A stretch of 64,000 bases of DNA, taken from Jannaschia maritima. GTDB taxonomy: Bacteria; Pseudomonadota; Alphaproteobacteria; Rhodobacterales; Rhodobacteraceae. The notes beneath the pieces were generated by a model that searched no databases, was not told the DNA's origin, and saw nothing but the letters and a program-made list of their open reading frames with translations. Positions 26,550 to 38,689 of this stretch are shown here, piece after piece. The stretch covers positions 186,001 to 250,000 of the forward strand of contig NZ_JARGZA010000004.1 in NCBI RefSeq assembly GCF_030973515.1, given 5' to 3'. Both the position numbers and the translations under genes were made by a program. Within the stretch, counting starts at the first letter, position 1. Every line of letters begins with the position of its first letter.

Positions 26550-27365
26550 TTAATGCACCGGTCCCACCGCGGGGTCGATCAGCGTCCGTCCCCCGTCCAC
26601 GGTCAGGATCTGCCCCGTCATGAAGGACGACGCGTCGGAGGCGAGGTAGTGCACCGTTTCGGCCAGCTCGGCGGGGGCGGCGATGCGGCCCATCGGCGTG
26701 GCGTCGATGATGGCGCGGCGCAGATCCGGCTCGTCCTTCAGGCGGGCGCGCAGGGCGGCCGACATGACGGACCCGACCGCCACCCCGTTCACCCGGATCC
26801 CCCTCGGCGCCAGCGACACGGCGAGGCTGCGCGTCGCCTGGTCCAGCGCCGCCGCGCTGACCGAGAAGCCCAGCAGATCGGGCTGCGTCCGGCGGCTGGC
26901 GATGGAGCCCAGGTTCACGATCGACCCGATCGGCCCCGGATCCGCATCGGCCGCCTCCTCCGCCTGGTGGATCATGCGCTTGGCCACGGCCTGCGTCAGG
27001 CGCAGCGTCGTCAGCAGGTTCTGGTTCAGCATGGTCATCACGCTGTCGTCGTCCGCGTCCAGCGGATCCGTGTTCGCGACCTGACGGGCCGCGTTCACCA
27101 GGATGTCCACCCGGTCGAAGGCGTCGATGGTGGCCGAGAGCAGGTTGGCGACCGTCAGGCGTTCGCGCAGGTCGCCGGCGAAATAGCGCAGGTTGGTGGT
27201 GTCGTCGCCCTGCGCGTCGCCCACCTCCTCGTGCAGGCGGTCCTCGTCGCGGTCGGCGAACATGACGTTCGCCCCCGCTTCGGCGAAGTGGCGCGCGATG
27301 GCCAGGCCGACGCCGTTGGCCGCGCCCGTGACGATGGCGGTCTTGCCCGCGATGCTCATGGTCAT
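26550..27365 (-). CDS. SDR-family protein lacking the catalytic Tyr-x3-Lys
   Basis: This 271-residue short-chain dehydrogenase/reductase has an intact cofactor motif (TGAANGVGLAIARHFAEAG), a DILVNAA segment and the C-terminal ITGQ-like FMTGQILTVDGG. The active-site region reads GSIASRRTQPDLLGFSVSAA: the expected Tyr is Phe and the expected Lys four residues on is Ala. The Ser is kept. It is therefore probably not a classical oxidoreductase and may bind NAD(P) without turnover. The ATG at 27365 overlaps the upstream methyltransferase stop by four bases (ATGA). Confidence 0.8.
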   Translation of the reverse strand: MTMSIAGKTAIVTGAANGVGLAIARHFAEAGANVMFADRDEDRLHEEVGDAQGDDTTNLRYFAGDLRERLTVANLLSATIDAFDRVDILVNAARQVANTDPLDADDDSVMTMLNQNLLTTLRLTQAVAKRMIHQAEEAADADPGPIGSIVNLGSIASRRTQPDLLGFSVSAAALDQATRSLAVSLAPRGIRVNGVAVGSVMSAALRARLKDEPDLRRAIIDATPMGRIAAPAELAETVHYLASDASSFMTGQILTVDGGRTLIDPAVGPVH

Positions 27366-28345
27366 GGGCGCTTCGCCCTCCTTGCCGCGACGACCTTGTA
27401 TCCGCCCGTCTGCGCGACCGTGTCGATCTGCGCGAAGGCGTCCGCCAGCGCCGCCTCGTAGGGCAGGTGGCGGTTCGCCACCATCCAGAACGTTCCCTTC
27501 GGCGCCAGGCCCCGTGCCGCCGCGCGGATGAAGGCGCGGCCCAGTTCGGGGTCGGCCCTGCGCGCCGGGTGGAAGGGCGGGTTGCTGACCACCGCGTCGT
27601 AGGGGCCGCCGTCCCAGTCCCGCGCGTCGGCCCAGTGGAACGCGGCTCGCGGATCGGTGACGTTGACGCGGGCGCAGTCCAGCGCCTCGTGATCGGACTC
27701 CACCAGATCGAGCGCGGCGACGTCCGCGGAGGCCCCCAGGATGCGCGCCGCCAGATAGCCCCACCCCGCGCCCAGGTCGCAGACCCGCCCCGCCAGCGGC
27801 GGCAGCGCATCCGCCAGCATGGCGGAGCCCGGGTCGATCCCGTCGGCGCTGAACACGCCCGGCACGGTCCTGAACCCGTCCACCTGCCGCGGGGCCGCCT
27901 GCCAGTCCGCCGGCGCGGGGCCTTCGGCGTGGATCGCGAAGGTCTTGCCGTGCGCCTTGCTGAACGCGTCGCTTACGGGGAACGCCTTGCGGCAGGCCTT
28001 CAGGATGGATTCGACCCCGTCGCCCTTGTCACCGTCCACCACCACGGGCGCCCCCCGGGGCACGGCGGCCACGGCGCGCGCGATGCGATCGAGCGTGCGG
28101 GCCTTCGACCGGTCAACGACGACCAGCGCGGCATCGAACCCCGGTCCGATCCGCCGGACCGTCTCGATGCCGGAACGGGTCAGAGCCGCGTCGAGCGGGG
28201 CGGATTCCGTCATCGCCACGACCCGGGCGACGGGCAGATCTGTCGGACAGGGCGCAGACGCGGAGCAGACGCATAGCAGACGACCGTCGGGCGGCAGGAC
28301 CACGGCGCCCGAGTCGATGGCCAGCAGCAGGCGGGAGCGGGTCAG
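27362..28345 (-). CDS. rsmC: RsmC-like class I methyltransferase with probable CTG start
   Basis: This SAM methyltransferase has a fold like 16S rRNA m2G1207 methyltransferase: an N-terminal pseudo-domain, then CDLGAGWGYLAARILG (SAM loop) and the catalytic VVSNPPFH motif. From the proposed CTG at 28345 the protein has 327 residues and begins LTRSRLLLAIDSGAVVLPPDG. The only standard start in frame is a GTG at 28303, which would cut off the first strands. AAGGAGG lies just upstream of the CTG, inside the end of clpS, and the clpS stop is three bases away. Both starts remain possible. Confidence 0.8.
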   Translation of the reverse strand: MTRSRLLLAIDSGAVVLPPDGRLLCVCSASAPCPTDLPVARVVAMTESAPLDAALTRSGIETVRRIGPGFDAALVVVDRSKARTLDRIARAVAAVPRGAPVVVDGDKGDGVESILKACRKAFPVSDAFSKAHGKTFAIHAEGPAPADWQAAPRQVDGFRTVPGVFSADGIDPGSAMLADALPPLAGRVCDLGAGWGYLAARILGASADVAALDLVESDHEALDCARVNVTDPRAAFHWADARDWDGGPYDAVVSNPPFHPARRADPELGRAFIRAAARGLAPKGTFWMVANRHLPYEAALADAFAQIDTVAQTGGYKVVAARRAKRP

Positions 28346-28348
28346 ACC

Positions 28349-28702
28349 CTACTCCTCCTTCTCCATGGTGCACTGGAGGGGGTGCTGGTTGCGCCGGGCG
28401 AAGTCCATCACCTGCGCGACCTTCGTTTCCGCGATCTCGTGGCTGAAGACCCCCACGACCGCGATGCCCTTCTTGTGGACGGTCAGCATGATCTCCACGG
28501 CCTGGCCATGGGTGATGCCGAAGAACCGCTCCAGCACGTGGACCACGAACTCCATGGGCGTATAGTCGTCGTTCAGCAGCAGCACCTTGTAGAGGGGCGG
28601 CTTCTGCGTCTTCGGCTTCGTCTTGGTGATCAGCGTCGTGTCGGCGTCGCCGTCGCCCGGACGTTCGGCCATGGCGGTGATCGTGCTATGGAATCGGTCC
28701 AT
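28349..28702 (-). CDS. clpS: ATP-dependent Clp protease adaptor ClpS
   Basis: ClpS carries N-end-rule substrates to ClpAP. The 117-residue protein has the core [40 protein letters not shown] and [16 protein letters not shown], including the Asp-rich substrate pocket. The N-terminal 30 residues are polar and flexible. An in-frame ATG at 28672 would give a 107-residue form. The partner clpA is about 10 kb away on the other strand rather than adjacent. The 3' end holds the likely ribosome site of the next gene. Confidence 0.93.
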   Translation of the reverse strand: MDRFHSTITAMAERPGDGDADTTLITKTKPKTQKPPLYKVLLLNDDYTPMEFVVHVLERFFGITHGQAVEIMLTVHKKGIAVVGVFSHEIAETKVAQVMDFARRNQHPLQCTMEKEE

Positions 28703-28789
28703 GGGGCCACTCGTGCTGCGGATACGGTCTGGCAGGTTCGGTCAGGTCCCTCCATATAGGCGCGGACCCCCTCCTGAAAAGAGGTTCGG

Positions 28790-29482
28790 ATGTCCCGACC
28801 CACGGTGATCGGCTTCGATGCGGACGACACGCTGTGGCACAACGAGACGGTGTTCCGGCTGACGCAGGACCGGTTCGCCGACCTGCTGGCCGAACACGTC
28901 GAACGGGACCACCTGATGGATCGCCTGCTCGCCGCCGAGACGAGGAACCTGTCGCATTACGGTTTCGGCGTGAAGGGCTTCGTGCTCAGCATGATCGAGA
29001 CGGCGATCGAGGTGACGGACGGTCGCGTGCCCACTGCGGTCATCGCGGACCTGATGGCAGCCGGGCGCGAGATGCTGGCCCACCCCGTCGAACCGCTGCC
29101 CGGCGCGCGCGACGCCGTGACGACCCTGGCGCCGGATCACCGCCTCGTCCTCGTCACGAAGGGCGACCTGCTCGATCAGGAACGCAAGCTGGCCGCCTCC
29201 GGCCTGGGGGATCTGTTCGACGACGTCCACATCGTCAGCGACAAGACGCCCGCCACCTACGCCCGGGCCTTCGCCCTCGACGGCCCCGATCGGGCGCTGA
29301 TGGTCGGCAACTCGCTCAGGTCGGACGTGAACCCCGCCCTGGCGGCGGGCTCGTGGGGCGTGTTCGTCCCGTCGGAAATCGAATGGGCGCTGGAGCGCGA
29401 TGCGGAACCGGTGGACCATCCCCGATATCGCCGCATCGCCACGCTGGCGGACCTGCCCGCGCTCGTGGCGGCCCTAAGTTGA
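28790..29482 (+). CDS. HAD-family hydrolase (phosphatase-like)
   Basis: This 230-residue haloacid-dehalogenase-type phosphohydrolase has motif I GFDADDTLWHNE (nucleophile Asp and acid Asp), motif II LVLVTKGD, motif III Lys in SDKTPATYARAF and motif IV MVGNSLRSDVNPAL. The cap is helical (type C1). The substrate is unknown; phosphoglycolate-like or nucleotide phosphatases are possible. It is divergent from clpS, and its end overlaps the convergent GAPDH gene by nine bases. An AAAGAGG ribosome site precedes the ATG. Confidence 0.88.
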   Translation: MSRPTVIGFDADDTLWHNETVFRLTQDRFADLLAEHVERDHLMDRLLAAETRNLSHYGFGVKGFVLSMIETAIEVTDGRVPTAVIADLMAAGREMLAHPVEPLPGARDAVTTLAPDHRLVLVTKGDLLDQERKLAASGLGDLFDDVHIVSDKTPATYARAFALDGPDRALMVGNSLRSDVNPALAAGSWGVFVPSEIEWALERDAEPVDHPRYRRIATLADLPALVAALS

Positions 29483-30448
29483 CCCGCCCATCCGCAGGGC
29501 CACGTCGATCATGCGGTTCGCGAAGCCCCATTCGTTGTCGTACCAGCCGAACACGCGGATCAGCCCGGCCCCGGCGGCCCTCGTCTGGTGCGGCAAGGCG
29601 ATCAGGCTTTCGGGCCGGGCCCGCATGTCGGCGCTGACGACGGGCGCGTCCTCCGTCCCGATCACGCCCCCGGCCCCGTGCAGGACCCGGTTGACCCCGT
29701 CCACGTCCGCGGCGCGTTCCGGCAGGAAGGTCAGGTCCACCGCCGACACGCTGGCGGTGGGCACGCGCAGGGCCTGGCACGTCACCCGACCCGCCAGGTG
29801 GGGCAGGACCTGGTCCACCAGGCGCCCCGCGCTGGTGGACGTGGGCACCATCGAAAGCGCCGCGGCCCGCGACCGGGCCATGTCGCCGCGCGGCATGTCC
29901 ACCGTGGGCTGGCTGCCGGTATAGCAATGCACCGTCGTCATCGCCCCGCCGGCGACGCCGAAGGCCCGGTCCAGCACGGATAGGAGCGGCGCCACCGCGT
30001 TCGTGGTGCACGATGCGTTCGACACGACGCGCTGATCCTCCAAATCCGCGTCGTTCGCCCCCAGCACGACCGTCACGTCCGCCACGGCGGACGGGCCCGA
30101 CATCAGGACCTTGCCCGCGCCCGCCAGCAATCCGCGTTCCACCTCGCCCCGCGTGTCGGCCCTGCCCGTGCATTCGAGCACCAGGTCGACGCCGTCCAGG
30201 GTCAGCGTGCGCAGGTCCGGCGTCCGATGGAACGGGTATCGCGTCCCGTCGATCACCAGCGCGTCGCCGTCGGCCGCGACCGCGCCGCGCCAGGGGCCGA
30301 ACACGGAATCGAACCGGAACAGATAGGCGCAGGTCTCCAACGGCGCGATGTCGTTGATCCCCACCACCTCGAACCCGCCGCGCCCCGTCAGGTGCGCGCG
30401 CAGGATGCTGCGGCCGATGCGGCCGAACCCGTTGAGGAAGACCTTCAC
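29474..30448 (-). CDS. gap: Type I glyceraldehyde-3-phosphate dehydrogenase
   Basis: This enzyme oxidises glyceraldehyde-3-phosphate to 1,3-bisphosphoglycerate with NAD(P) and phosphate. The 324-residue protein has NGFGRIGRSILRA, the active-site VVSNASCTTNAVAPLL (catalytic Cys), TVHCYTGSQPTVDMP (catalytic His), SMVPTSTSAGRLV and FGWYDNEWGFANRM. It is a little short and diverged relative to the main glycolytic GAPDH (for instance STSA rather than STGA), so it may be a second or gluconeogenic copy, or an erythrose-4-phosphate dehydrogenase. Confidence 0.9.
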   Translation of the reverse strand: MKVFLNGFGRIGRSILRAHLTGRGGFEVVGINDIAPLETCAYLFRFDSVFGPWRGAVAADGDALVIDGTRYPFHRTPDLRTLTLDGVDLVLECTGRADTRGEVERGLLAGAGKVLMSGPSAVADVTVVLGANDADLEDQRVVSNASCTTNAVAPLLSVLDRAFGVAGGAMTTVHCYTGSQPTVDMPRGDMARSRAAALSMVPTSTSAGRLVDQVLPHLAGRVTCQALRVPTASVSAVDLTFLPERAADVDGVNRVLHGAGGVIGTEDAPVVSADMRARPESLIALPHQTRAAGAGLIRVFGWYDNEWGFANRMIDVALRMGGST

Positions 30449-30631
30449 GGCGCATGCCTTTCCCGATGACGGTGCGATCAGGACAAGGTTTGGACGCGAA
30501 AGGAAAGGCCGCCATTGTACGGGTACATGCCTGCGCCTGGCGGGCCGCGCCCGGATCGTCCGCCCTCCGCCCCACCGCCGAACGGCCAGGGACGCGAACC
30601 GGCGGGCCGATCGTCGGTCACCGAACGAAGA

Positions 30632-30655
30632 AGGCCCGCCTCGGGGGGCGGGCCT
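30632..30655 (-). terminator. Rho-independent terminator of the ATP synthase operon
   Basis: A perfect 9-bp stem (AGGCCCGCC at 30632-30640 with GGCGGGCCT at 30647-30655) has a six-base loop. Read on the minus strand it is followed by TCTTCGTT, a weak T-tract. It lies about 25 bases beyond the atpC stop. Confidence 0.75.
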
Positions 30656-30678
30656 GGGCTACGTTCACCGCCGAGCGT

Positions 30679-31092
30679 TCAAAGGTTCGGCTGCCGCGCG
30701 TCCAATCCGATGTGACCGCCCATCGCGACCATGTCCTCGACCAGCTTCACGGCCGCGTCGACGCCGTCCTCCGGCGCCTCCTGCCGCTGACGGTGGGCGT
30801 CGGCGACCCAGTCGTCGAAGGTGGCCTGGTCCACGTCGGTCGTGGACAGCGCGCGCTCGGCCAGGACCGTCGTGCCCTCCGGCCCGATCTCGGCGAAGCC
30901 GCCGGTCACGGCGAAGGACTCCTCGCCGCCATCCGACTCGATGGTCAGGATGCCCGGGCGCAGCGACGTGATGACGGGGCTGTGCCCCTCCATCGCGGTC
31001 AGGTCGCCGTCGGCACCGGGAATGCGGACGGCCCGCACCTCCCGGCTCGCCAGGCGCCGCTCGGGACTGACAAGCTCGAACTGCATCGCCAT
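30679..31092 (-). CDS. atpC: F1 ATP synthase epsilon subunit
   Basis: The epsilon subunit couples the central stalk to the c-ring and regulates ATP hydrolysis. The 137-residue protein has the beta-sandwich blocks FELVSPERRLASREVRAVRIPGADGD and GHSPVITSLRPGILTI, then a C-terminal helical hairpin. It follows atpD by two bases. A terminator lies just downstream, so it closes the operon. Confidence 0.95.
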   Translation of the reverse strand: MAMQFELVSPERRLASREVRAVRIPGADGDLTAMEGHSPVITSLRPGILTIESDGGEESFAVTGGFAEIGPEGTTVLAERALSTTDVDQATFDDWVADAHRQRQEAPEDGVDAAVKLVEDMVAMGGHIGLDARQPNL

Positions 31093-31094
31093 GA

Positions 31095-32772
<1,678 letters not shown>

Positions 32773-32774
32773 CG

Positions 32775-33644
32775 CTACAGCGCCTCCGCGCCCGAGATGA
32801 TCTCGATCAATTCGTTGGTGATGACCGCCTGGCGGGACCGGTTGTACTCGACCGTCAGGTCGTCGATCATGTCGCCTGCGTTGCGGGTCGCGTTGTCCAT
32901 GGCGGACATCCGCGCGCCCTGCTCGGACGCCCCGTTCTCCAGCAGCGCGGCGAAGATGGCGGTGGCCACCCCACGCGGCAGCAGGTCGGCCAGGATCCCC
33001 TCCTCCGACGGCTCGTAGTCGTAGAGCGCGCCGGCATCGGCGCCTTCAGGCACCTGGAACGGGATGATCTGCTGCGCCGTCGGCACCTGGCTGATGACGG
33101 ATTCGAACCGCGAGAAATAGATCGTCGCCACGTCGAACTCGCCGGCGTCGAACCGCTTCAGCACGTCCGCGGCGATGCCGCTGGCGTCGCCGTAGCCCAC
33201 GCGCTTCACGTCCGTCAGATCGACATGGGCGACGAAGTGGTCGCCATGGGTGCGGCGCAGGGTTTCGCGGCCCTTCTTGCCGACGGTCAGGATCTTGACC
33301 GTCTTGCCCTCGCCCATCAACCGGTCGGCGTCCTGGCGCGCGCGCTTCGCGATGTTGCCGTTGAAGCCGCCGCACAGGCCGCGTTCCGCCGTCATGACGA
33401 CCAGCAGGTGCGTCTTGTCGCTGCCGGTCCCGGCCAGCAGCCGGGGCGCGCTGTCGCTGTCGCCCACGGCGGCGGCCAGCGACGACAGCACGGCATCGAA
33501 CCGCTCCGCATAGGGGCGGGCCGATTCCGCGGCGTCCTGCGCGCGCCGAAGCTTGGCGGCGGCGACCATCTGCATGGCCTTCGTGATCTTGCGCGTCGAT
33601 TTGACGGACTCGATCCGGTTCTTCAGGTCCTTGAGGTTGGGCAT
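32775..33644 (-). CDS. atpG: F1 ATP synthase gamma subunit
   Basis: Gamma is the rotating central shaft of F1. The 289-residue protein has the N-terminal helix [20 protein letters not shown] followed by [13 protein letters not shown], the [19 protein letters not shown] block, and the C-terminal [18 protein letters not shown] with the end helix [15 protein letters not shown], all diagnostic. It follows atpA by 13 bases. Confidence 0.97.
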   Translation of the reverse strand: MPNLKDLKNRIESVKSTRKITKAMQMVAAAKLRRAQDAAESARPYAERFDAVLSSLAAAVGDSDSAPRLLAGTGSDKTHLLVVMTAERGLCGGFNGNIAKRARQDADRLMGEGKTVKILTVGKKGRETLRRTHGDHFVAHVDLTDVKRVGYGDASGIAADVLKRFDAGEFDVATIYFSRFESVISQVPTAQQIIPFQVPEGADAGALYDYEPSEEGILADLLPRGVATAIFAALLENGASEQGARMSAMDNATRNAGDMIDDLTVEYNRSRQAVITNELIEIISGAEAL

Positions 33645-33657
33645 CGCTCCGGCCCCC

Positions 33658-35192
<1,535 letters not shown>

Positions 35193-35193
<1 letters not shown>

Positions 35194-35753
35194 TAGCGGA
35201 CCTCTTTCATCGTGTTCTGCAGCGCGTCGAGCTTCGCGCGAATGGATGTGTCGATCATGCGGGACCCCAGCCGGACCACCAGACCGCCGATCAGGCTGTC
35301 GTCCACGGTCACGTCGACCTTGACGTCGCGTCCCGTGGACGCCTTCAGGGCGTCCGCCAGCCGGGCGCGCTGGTCGTCGTCCAGGGGTTGCGCGGCGCGG
35401 ACCTGCGCCGTCACCTCGCCCCGGTCGTCCGCCAGCATCCCCTCCAGCGCGGTCAGCATCTGGGGCACCACGAACAGGCGCCGCTTGGACGCCATCAGCG
35501 CCAGGGTGTTCTTCATCGTGTCCGACAGGCCCAGCTTGTCCGCCACCGCGGCGATCGCGGCGGCCTGCTCCGACCGGGACACCACGGGCGAGGACAGCAG
35601 CTCGCGCAGGTCGGGCGACGCCTTCGTCGCCTCGGACAGGGTGTCCGCGTCCTGGGACAGGCGGTCCAGCTGGCCCCCTTCCCGCGACAGGTCGAACACC
35701 GCCCGCGCGTAACGCGCCGCGATGCCAGAGGAAATCGAAGCTGGCTCGGACAA
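35193..35753 (-). CDS. atpH: F1 ATP synthase delta subunit
   Basis: Delta ties the top of F1 to the peripheral stalk. The 186-residue protein has [37 protein letters not shown] and [22 protein letters not shown]. The start is a TTG (TTG-TCC-GAG) preceded by AAGGGA. No ATG gives the family length; the open frame upstream is Arg/Pro-rich and not family-like. It is the first gene of the operon. The Fo genes are not in the window, as is normal for this group. Confidence 0.95.
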
Positions 35754-35854
35754 GCGGATCCCTTTCGACGTTTCGGGTCGCGCGGCCGATCTCCCCCGGT
35801 CGCGCGCGGCATGCGGTCCCGTCCCCAAAGGGCAGGCCCGCGAAATCGCGCTCC

Positions 35855-35882
35855 CTCTAGCAGAGGGGTCAGGGTGCCGCAA
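35855..35882 (-). promoter_or_regulatory. Possible promoter of the ATP synthase operon
   Basis: On the minus strand TTGCGG (35882-35877) is followed after 16-17 bases by TGCTAGAGG, an extended -10-like element, about 100 bases before atpH. The GC-rich context and only partial match to the consensus make this a suggestion. Confidence 0.35.
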
Positions 35883-36029
35883 CGGGTCGATTGGCCCCCT
35901 TCCACCCCCGCGCTGGCGACGGATTCGCGCTTCTTTCCTATAGGTAAGGAAACCCCCACTACCCGGGCGGGGCCGCGGGGCGCTAGGCAGCCGCGACGAC
36001 CGGCGACGCAGGAAAGGGAGGGGACGGCC

Positions 36030-36416
36030 ATGGGCATCGACGCGTTCACCCCGCTGCAGGTCATAGGTCTTCTCGGCGCCTGCCTTTACATGACGAACTA
36101 TGCGCTGCTCACGGTGCGTGTCCTGACGGCCGAGCATCGCAGCTATTTCGTCGTGAACCTGCTCGCGGCCGCCATGGTGCTGGCCTCGCTGGCGCAGGCG
36201 TTCAACATGGCGACCCTGGCGATCCAGGTGTTCTGGATCGGCGTCAGCGCGTGGGGCCTGGCCAGCCGCCTGCGACGGCGCCCCGCCGCGATGCCACGCG
36301 CCGCGCGGGCGTCGGCTCCGGCACGCCTTCCAGCACCCGCAGGGGCCGCCGGACGCGTTCGGCCAGGCCGGTCCGGGGGCGCGCCGGGACCTGCTTGGAC
36401 GCCTCCAGCAGGATGA
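36030..36416 (+). CDS. Small membrane protein, CBU_0592-like
   Basis: This 128-residue protein has three transmembrane helices (about 8-26, 36-54 and 58-75: [52 protein letters not shown]), the layout of CBU_0592-type membrane proteins. The ATG has GGAAAGGGAGGGG before it. After residue ~78 the sequence becomes Ala/Pro/Arg-rich and lies over the 3' end of the methyltransferase on the other strand, so this tail is probably read-through of non-selected sequence. It is divergent from the atp operon. Confidence 0.72.
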   Translation: MGIDAFTPLQVIGLLGACLYMTNYALLTVRVLTAEHRSYFVVNLLAAAMVLASLAQAFNMATLAIQVFWIGVSAWGLASRLRRRPAAMPRAARASAPARLPAPAGAAGRVRPGRSGGAPGPAWTPPAG

Positions 36417-37041
36417 CGCCGCCGCCGCCCGAATGGCTGATCCGCTGGCCCATCCGTTCCATCATGTCGTGCGTGCGCAGCCAGAAGTTCGTGGCCCGCG
36501 GCGGGCCGAACAGCGCGGCGTAATGGCGCTCCGGCACGAAGCCGGCCGCCTTGGCCTGCGTTTCCAACTGACCCAGCGAATACGGCCGCCCGAAGCCGAA
36601 CGGCGTCGATTCCCGCCGCGCCCACAGGCCGGACCGGTTGGGCACGACCACGACCAGCCGCCCCCCGGGCCCCAGGACGCGCGACGCCTCGTCCAGCAGG
36701 CGGGACGGGTTCTCCGATGTTTCCAGCCCGTGCAGCAGGACCAGCCGGTCGACGCTGCCCGTTTCAAGCGGCCAGGACGTCTCCTCGACCAGGGTGGCCA
36801 CGTTCGCCATGCCCGCGGGCCAGTGCATCACGCCCTGTTGCGCGGGCATCAGGCCGACCACGCGCCGCGCGTCCGCCAGGAAGGGCCGCAGCAGCGGCAC
36901 GGCGAAGCCGAACCCGACCACGGTCCGCCCCTGTACGTCGGGCCACATCGACACCAACCGCCCCCGGATCGCGCGCTGCGCCGCGCGCCCCAGCCGCGTA
37001 CGGTAATAGAAGTGGCGCAGGTCGAGGACGTCCAGATGCAT
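36244..37041 (-). CDS. Class I SAM-dependent methyltransferase
   Basis: This 265-residue protein has a UbiE/Methyltransf_11-type core: [15 protein letters not shown] (SAM-binding strand and loop), [12 protein letters not shown] (acidic end replaced), [39 protein letters not shown]. The substrate is unknown. In relatives it sits next to a GNAT and gloB as here (recollection). The last ~55 codons overlap the 3' end of the convergent membrane-protein gene by 173 bases, an unusually long overlap. The start ATG is at 37041 ([19 protein letters not shown]). Confidence 0.82.
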   Translation of the reverse strand: MHLDVLDLRHFYYRTRLGRAAQRAIRGRLVSMWPDVQGRTVVGFGFAVPLLRPFLADARRVVGLMPAQQGVMHWPAGMANVATLVEETSWPLETGSVDRLVLLHGLETSENPSRLLDEASRVLGPGGRLVVVVPNRSGLWARRESTPFGFGRPYSLGQLETQAKAAGFVPERHYAALFGPPRATNFWLRTHDMMERMGQRISHSGGGGVILLEASKQVPARPRTGLAERVRRPLRVLEGVPEPTPARRVASRRGAVAGGWPGPTR

Positions 37042-37085
37042 CCCCCCGACCTAGGGGCACACCCCCGGCCACGGAAGGTGCCACG

Positions 37086-37550
37086 CTACAGATCGCGCCG
37101 GAACGTGACCCGATCGACCCCATCGCCGTAATAGCCCCGGATCACCGCCTCCCGCTCGTAGCCTCGTTTGGCATAGAGCGCGCGCGCCGGGGCGAAGTCG
37201 TCCGCGCCCGCGGTGTCGATCAGAAGGATACGGCCCCCGCCGGAGCGGGCCGCCGCCTCGACCGCGTCCAGCAGCGCGGTGGCGACCCCGGTGCGGCGCG
37301 CGGCCATGCGGACGCCGACGAACAGCATGTTCCAGACCGCGTCGGACATCGGCTCGGGATGCAGCAGGGCCGCGCCCGCGCCGCCGTCGTCCATCAGCCA
37401 GACGGCATCGCCCGCGCCCGCGGCCCATGCACCGACCTCGCCGCGCATGTAATCCATCTCCTCCGGCCCCATCAGGCCGGAGGCGTCGCAGATCGACAGC
37501 AGGGTTCCGGCATCGGCCGCGGTCGCGGGCCGGATCGCGTGGTTCGTCAT
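37086..37550 (-). CDS. GNAT family N-acetyltransferase
   Basis: This 154-residue protein of the Gcn5-related acetyltransferase fold starts with IRPATAADAGTLLSICDASG. The acetyl-CoA loop is VGVRMAARRTGVATALLDAVE, followed by ILLIDTAGADDFAPARALYAKRGYERE. The acceptor is unknown. It lies upstream of the methyltransferase in the same direction with a gap of about 45 bases. It is divergent from gloB. Confidence 0.88.
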   Translation of the reverse strand: MTNHAIRPATAADAGTLLSICDASGLMGPEEMDYMRGEVGAWAAGAGDAVWLMDDGGAGAALLHPEPMSDAVWNMLFVGVRMAARRTGVATALLDAVEAAARSGGGRILLIDTAGADDFAPARALYAKRGYEREAVIRGYYGDGVDRVTFRRDL

Positions 37551-37714
37551 GTCGGCTATCCTTCGGTCACGTCTGGGGACCCCGCCTGGCGGGGGACGTG
37601 CGAAAGACCGAAACCCGGACCCCTGCTAGGATGCCGCGGCCCGCACATCAAGGCTTGCGGCGGGCGGGCGGCTCTGCATCGCTGGGGAACACGCCGAACG
37701 AAAGCCCGCACCCC

Positions 37715-38533
37715 ATGCCCATGCCCCCCCATGTCCCCGTCGACGTCGCAGGCACCGCCCTGGACGACCTGGTGGTGATCCCGATGCTGAAGGACCGCTT
37801 CCCGGACCTGCTGGACAACTACGGCTACCTCGCCCGGGTGGGCGACCGCGTGATCGCGATCGACTGCGCCCGCGCGCGGCCATATCTGGATGCCGCGGCC
37901 GCGATGGGGTGGGCGATCACCGACGTCCTGCTGACCCACCACCACCCCGATCACGTCGCGGGCGTGGACGACCTGCGCCAAGTCACGGGCGCCGCCGTCC
38001 GGGGCAACGCCGCCGACGCGAAGCGCCTGCCCCGCCTCGACCGCCCCCTGTCGCCCGGCGACGCGTTCGACCTCGGCGGCGCGACGGTCGCCGTCCGGGA
38101 CGTGTCCGGCCACACGATCGGGCACGTCGCCTATTTCCTGGACGGCATCGCCTTCACCGGCGACAGCCTGATGGCCGCCGGATGCGGCCGCCTGTTCGAA
38201 GGCACGCCGGAACGGATGCACGCCAGCCTGGCCCTCTTCGACGACCTGCCCGACGACCACCTCGTGGCGTCGGGCCACGAATACACGCTGTCCAACCTCG
38301 CCTTCGCGCGCTCCCTTGAACCGGACAACGCCGATCTTACGTCACGGGTCGCCCATGTGGAGGGGACGCTGGCAGCAGGGGTGCCGACCGTCCCCTCGTC
38401 GCTGGGACTGGAACGTCGTACCAACCCCTTCCTTCGCAGCCACGTGACGGCCGTCAAGCGGGCGACCGGCACCGAAGGCCAACCCGACACCGCGACCTTC
38501 GCCGCAGCCCGGCGGATGAAGGACGCCTTCTGA
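37715..38533 (+). CDS. gloB: Hydroxyacylglutathione hydrolase (glyoxalase II)
   Basis: GloB hydrolyses S-lactoylglutathione to lactate and glutathione, the second step of methylglyoxal detoxification. The 272-residue metallo-beta-lactamase-fold protein has the binuclear metal motif LLTHHHPDHVAGV, VSGHTIGHVAYF, AFTGDSLMAAGCGRLFEGT and the late SGHEYTLSNLAFA, and ends with the glutathione-binding RRTNPFLR region. Two in-frame ATGs (37715, 37721) are possible. Confidence 0.94.
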   Translation: MPMPPHVPVDVAGTALDDLVVIPMLKDRFPDLLDNYGYLARVGDRVIAIDCARARPYLDAAAAMGWAITDVLLTHHHPDHVAGVDDLRQVTGAAVRGNAADAKRLPRLDRPLSPGDAFDLGGATVAVRDVSGHTIGHVAYFLDGIAFTGDSLMAAGCGRLFEGTPERMHASLALFDDLPDDHLVASGHEYTLSNLAFARSLEPDNADLTSRVAHVEGTLAAGVPTVPSSLGLERRTNPFLRSHVTAVKRATGTEGQPDTATFAAARRMKDAF

Positions 38534-38689
38534 CATGCCGTCGCCGCGGCCGCCCGTCCGCGTCCTTTCGCCCGGTCACCAATCCGGGACCGGATCCGAA
38601 AAAGGGTTGAAGCCCCGGCGCCGACAACCAAAACTTAAAACAAGCGCGGCTAGGCATTCCGTCGACCGCGACGCATCTGGGAGAACACC

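Noticed and set aside
30500-30715. Short proline-rich open frame between gap and atpC
   Set aside because: It contains the atp terminator, has no ribosome site and no conserved pattern.
38600-38640. Heat-shock promoter before clpA
   Set aside because: TTGAAG is present but no matching -10 at a proper spacing could be found.
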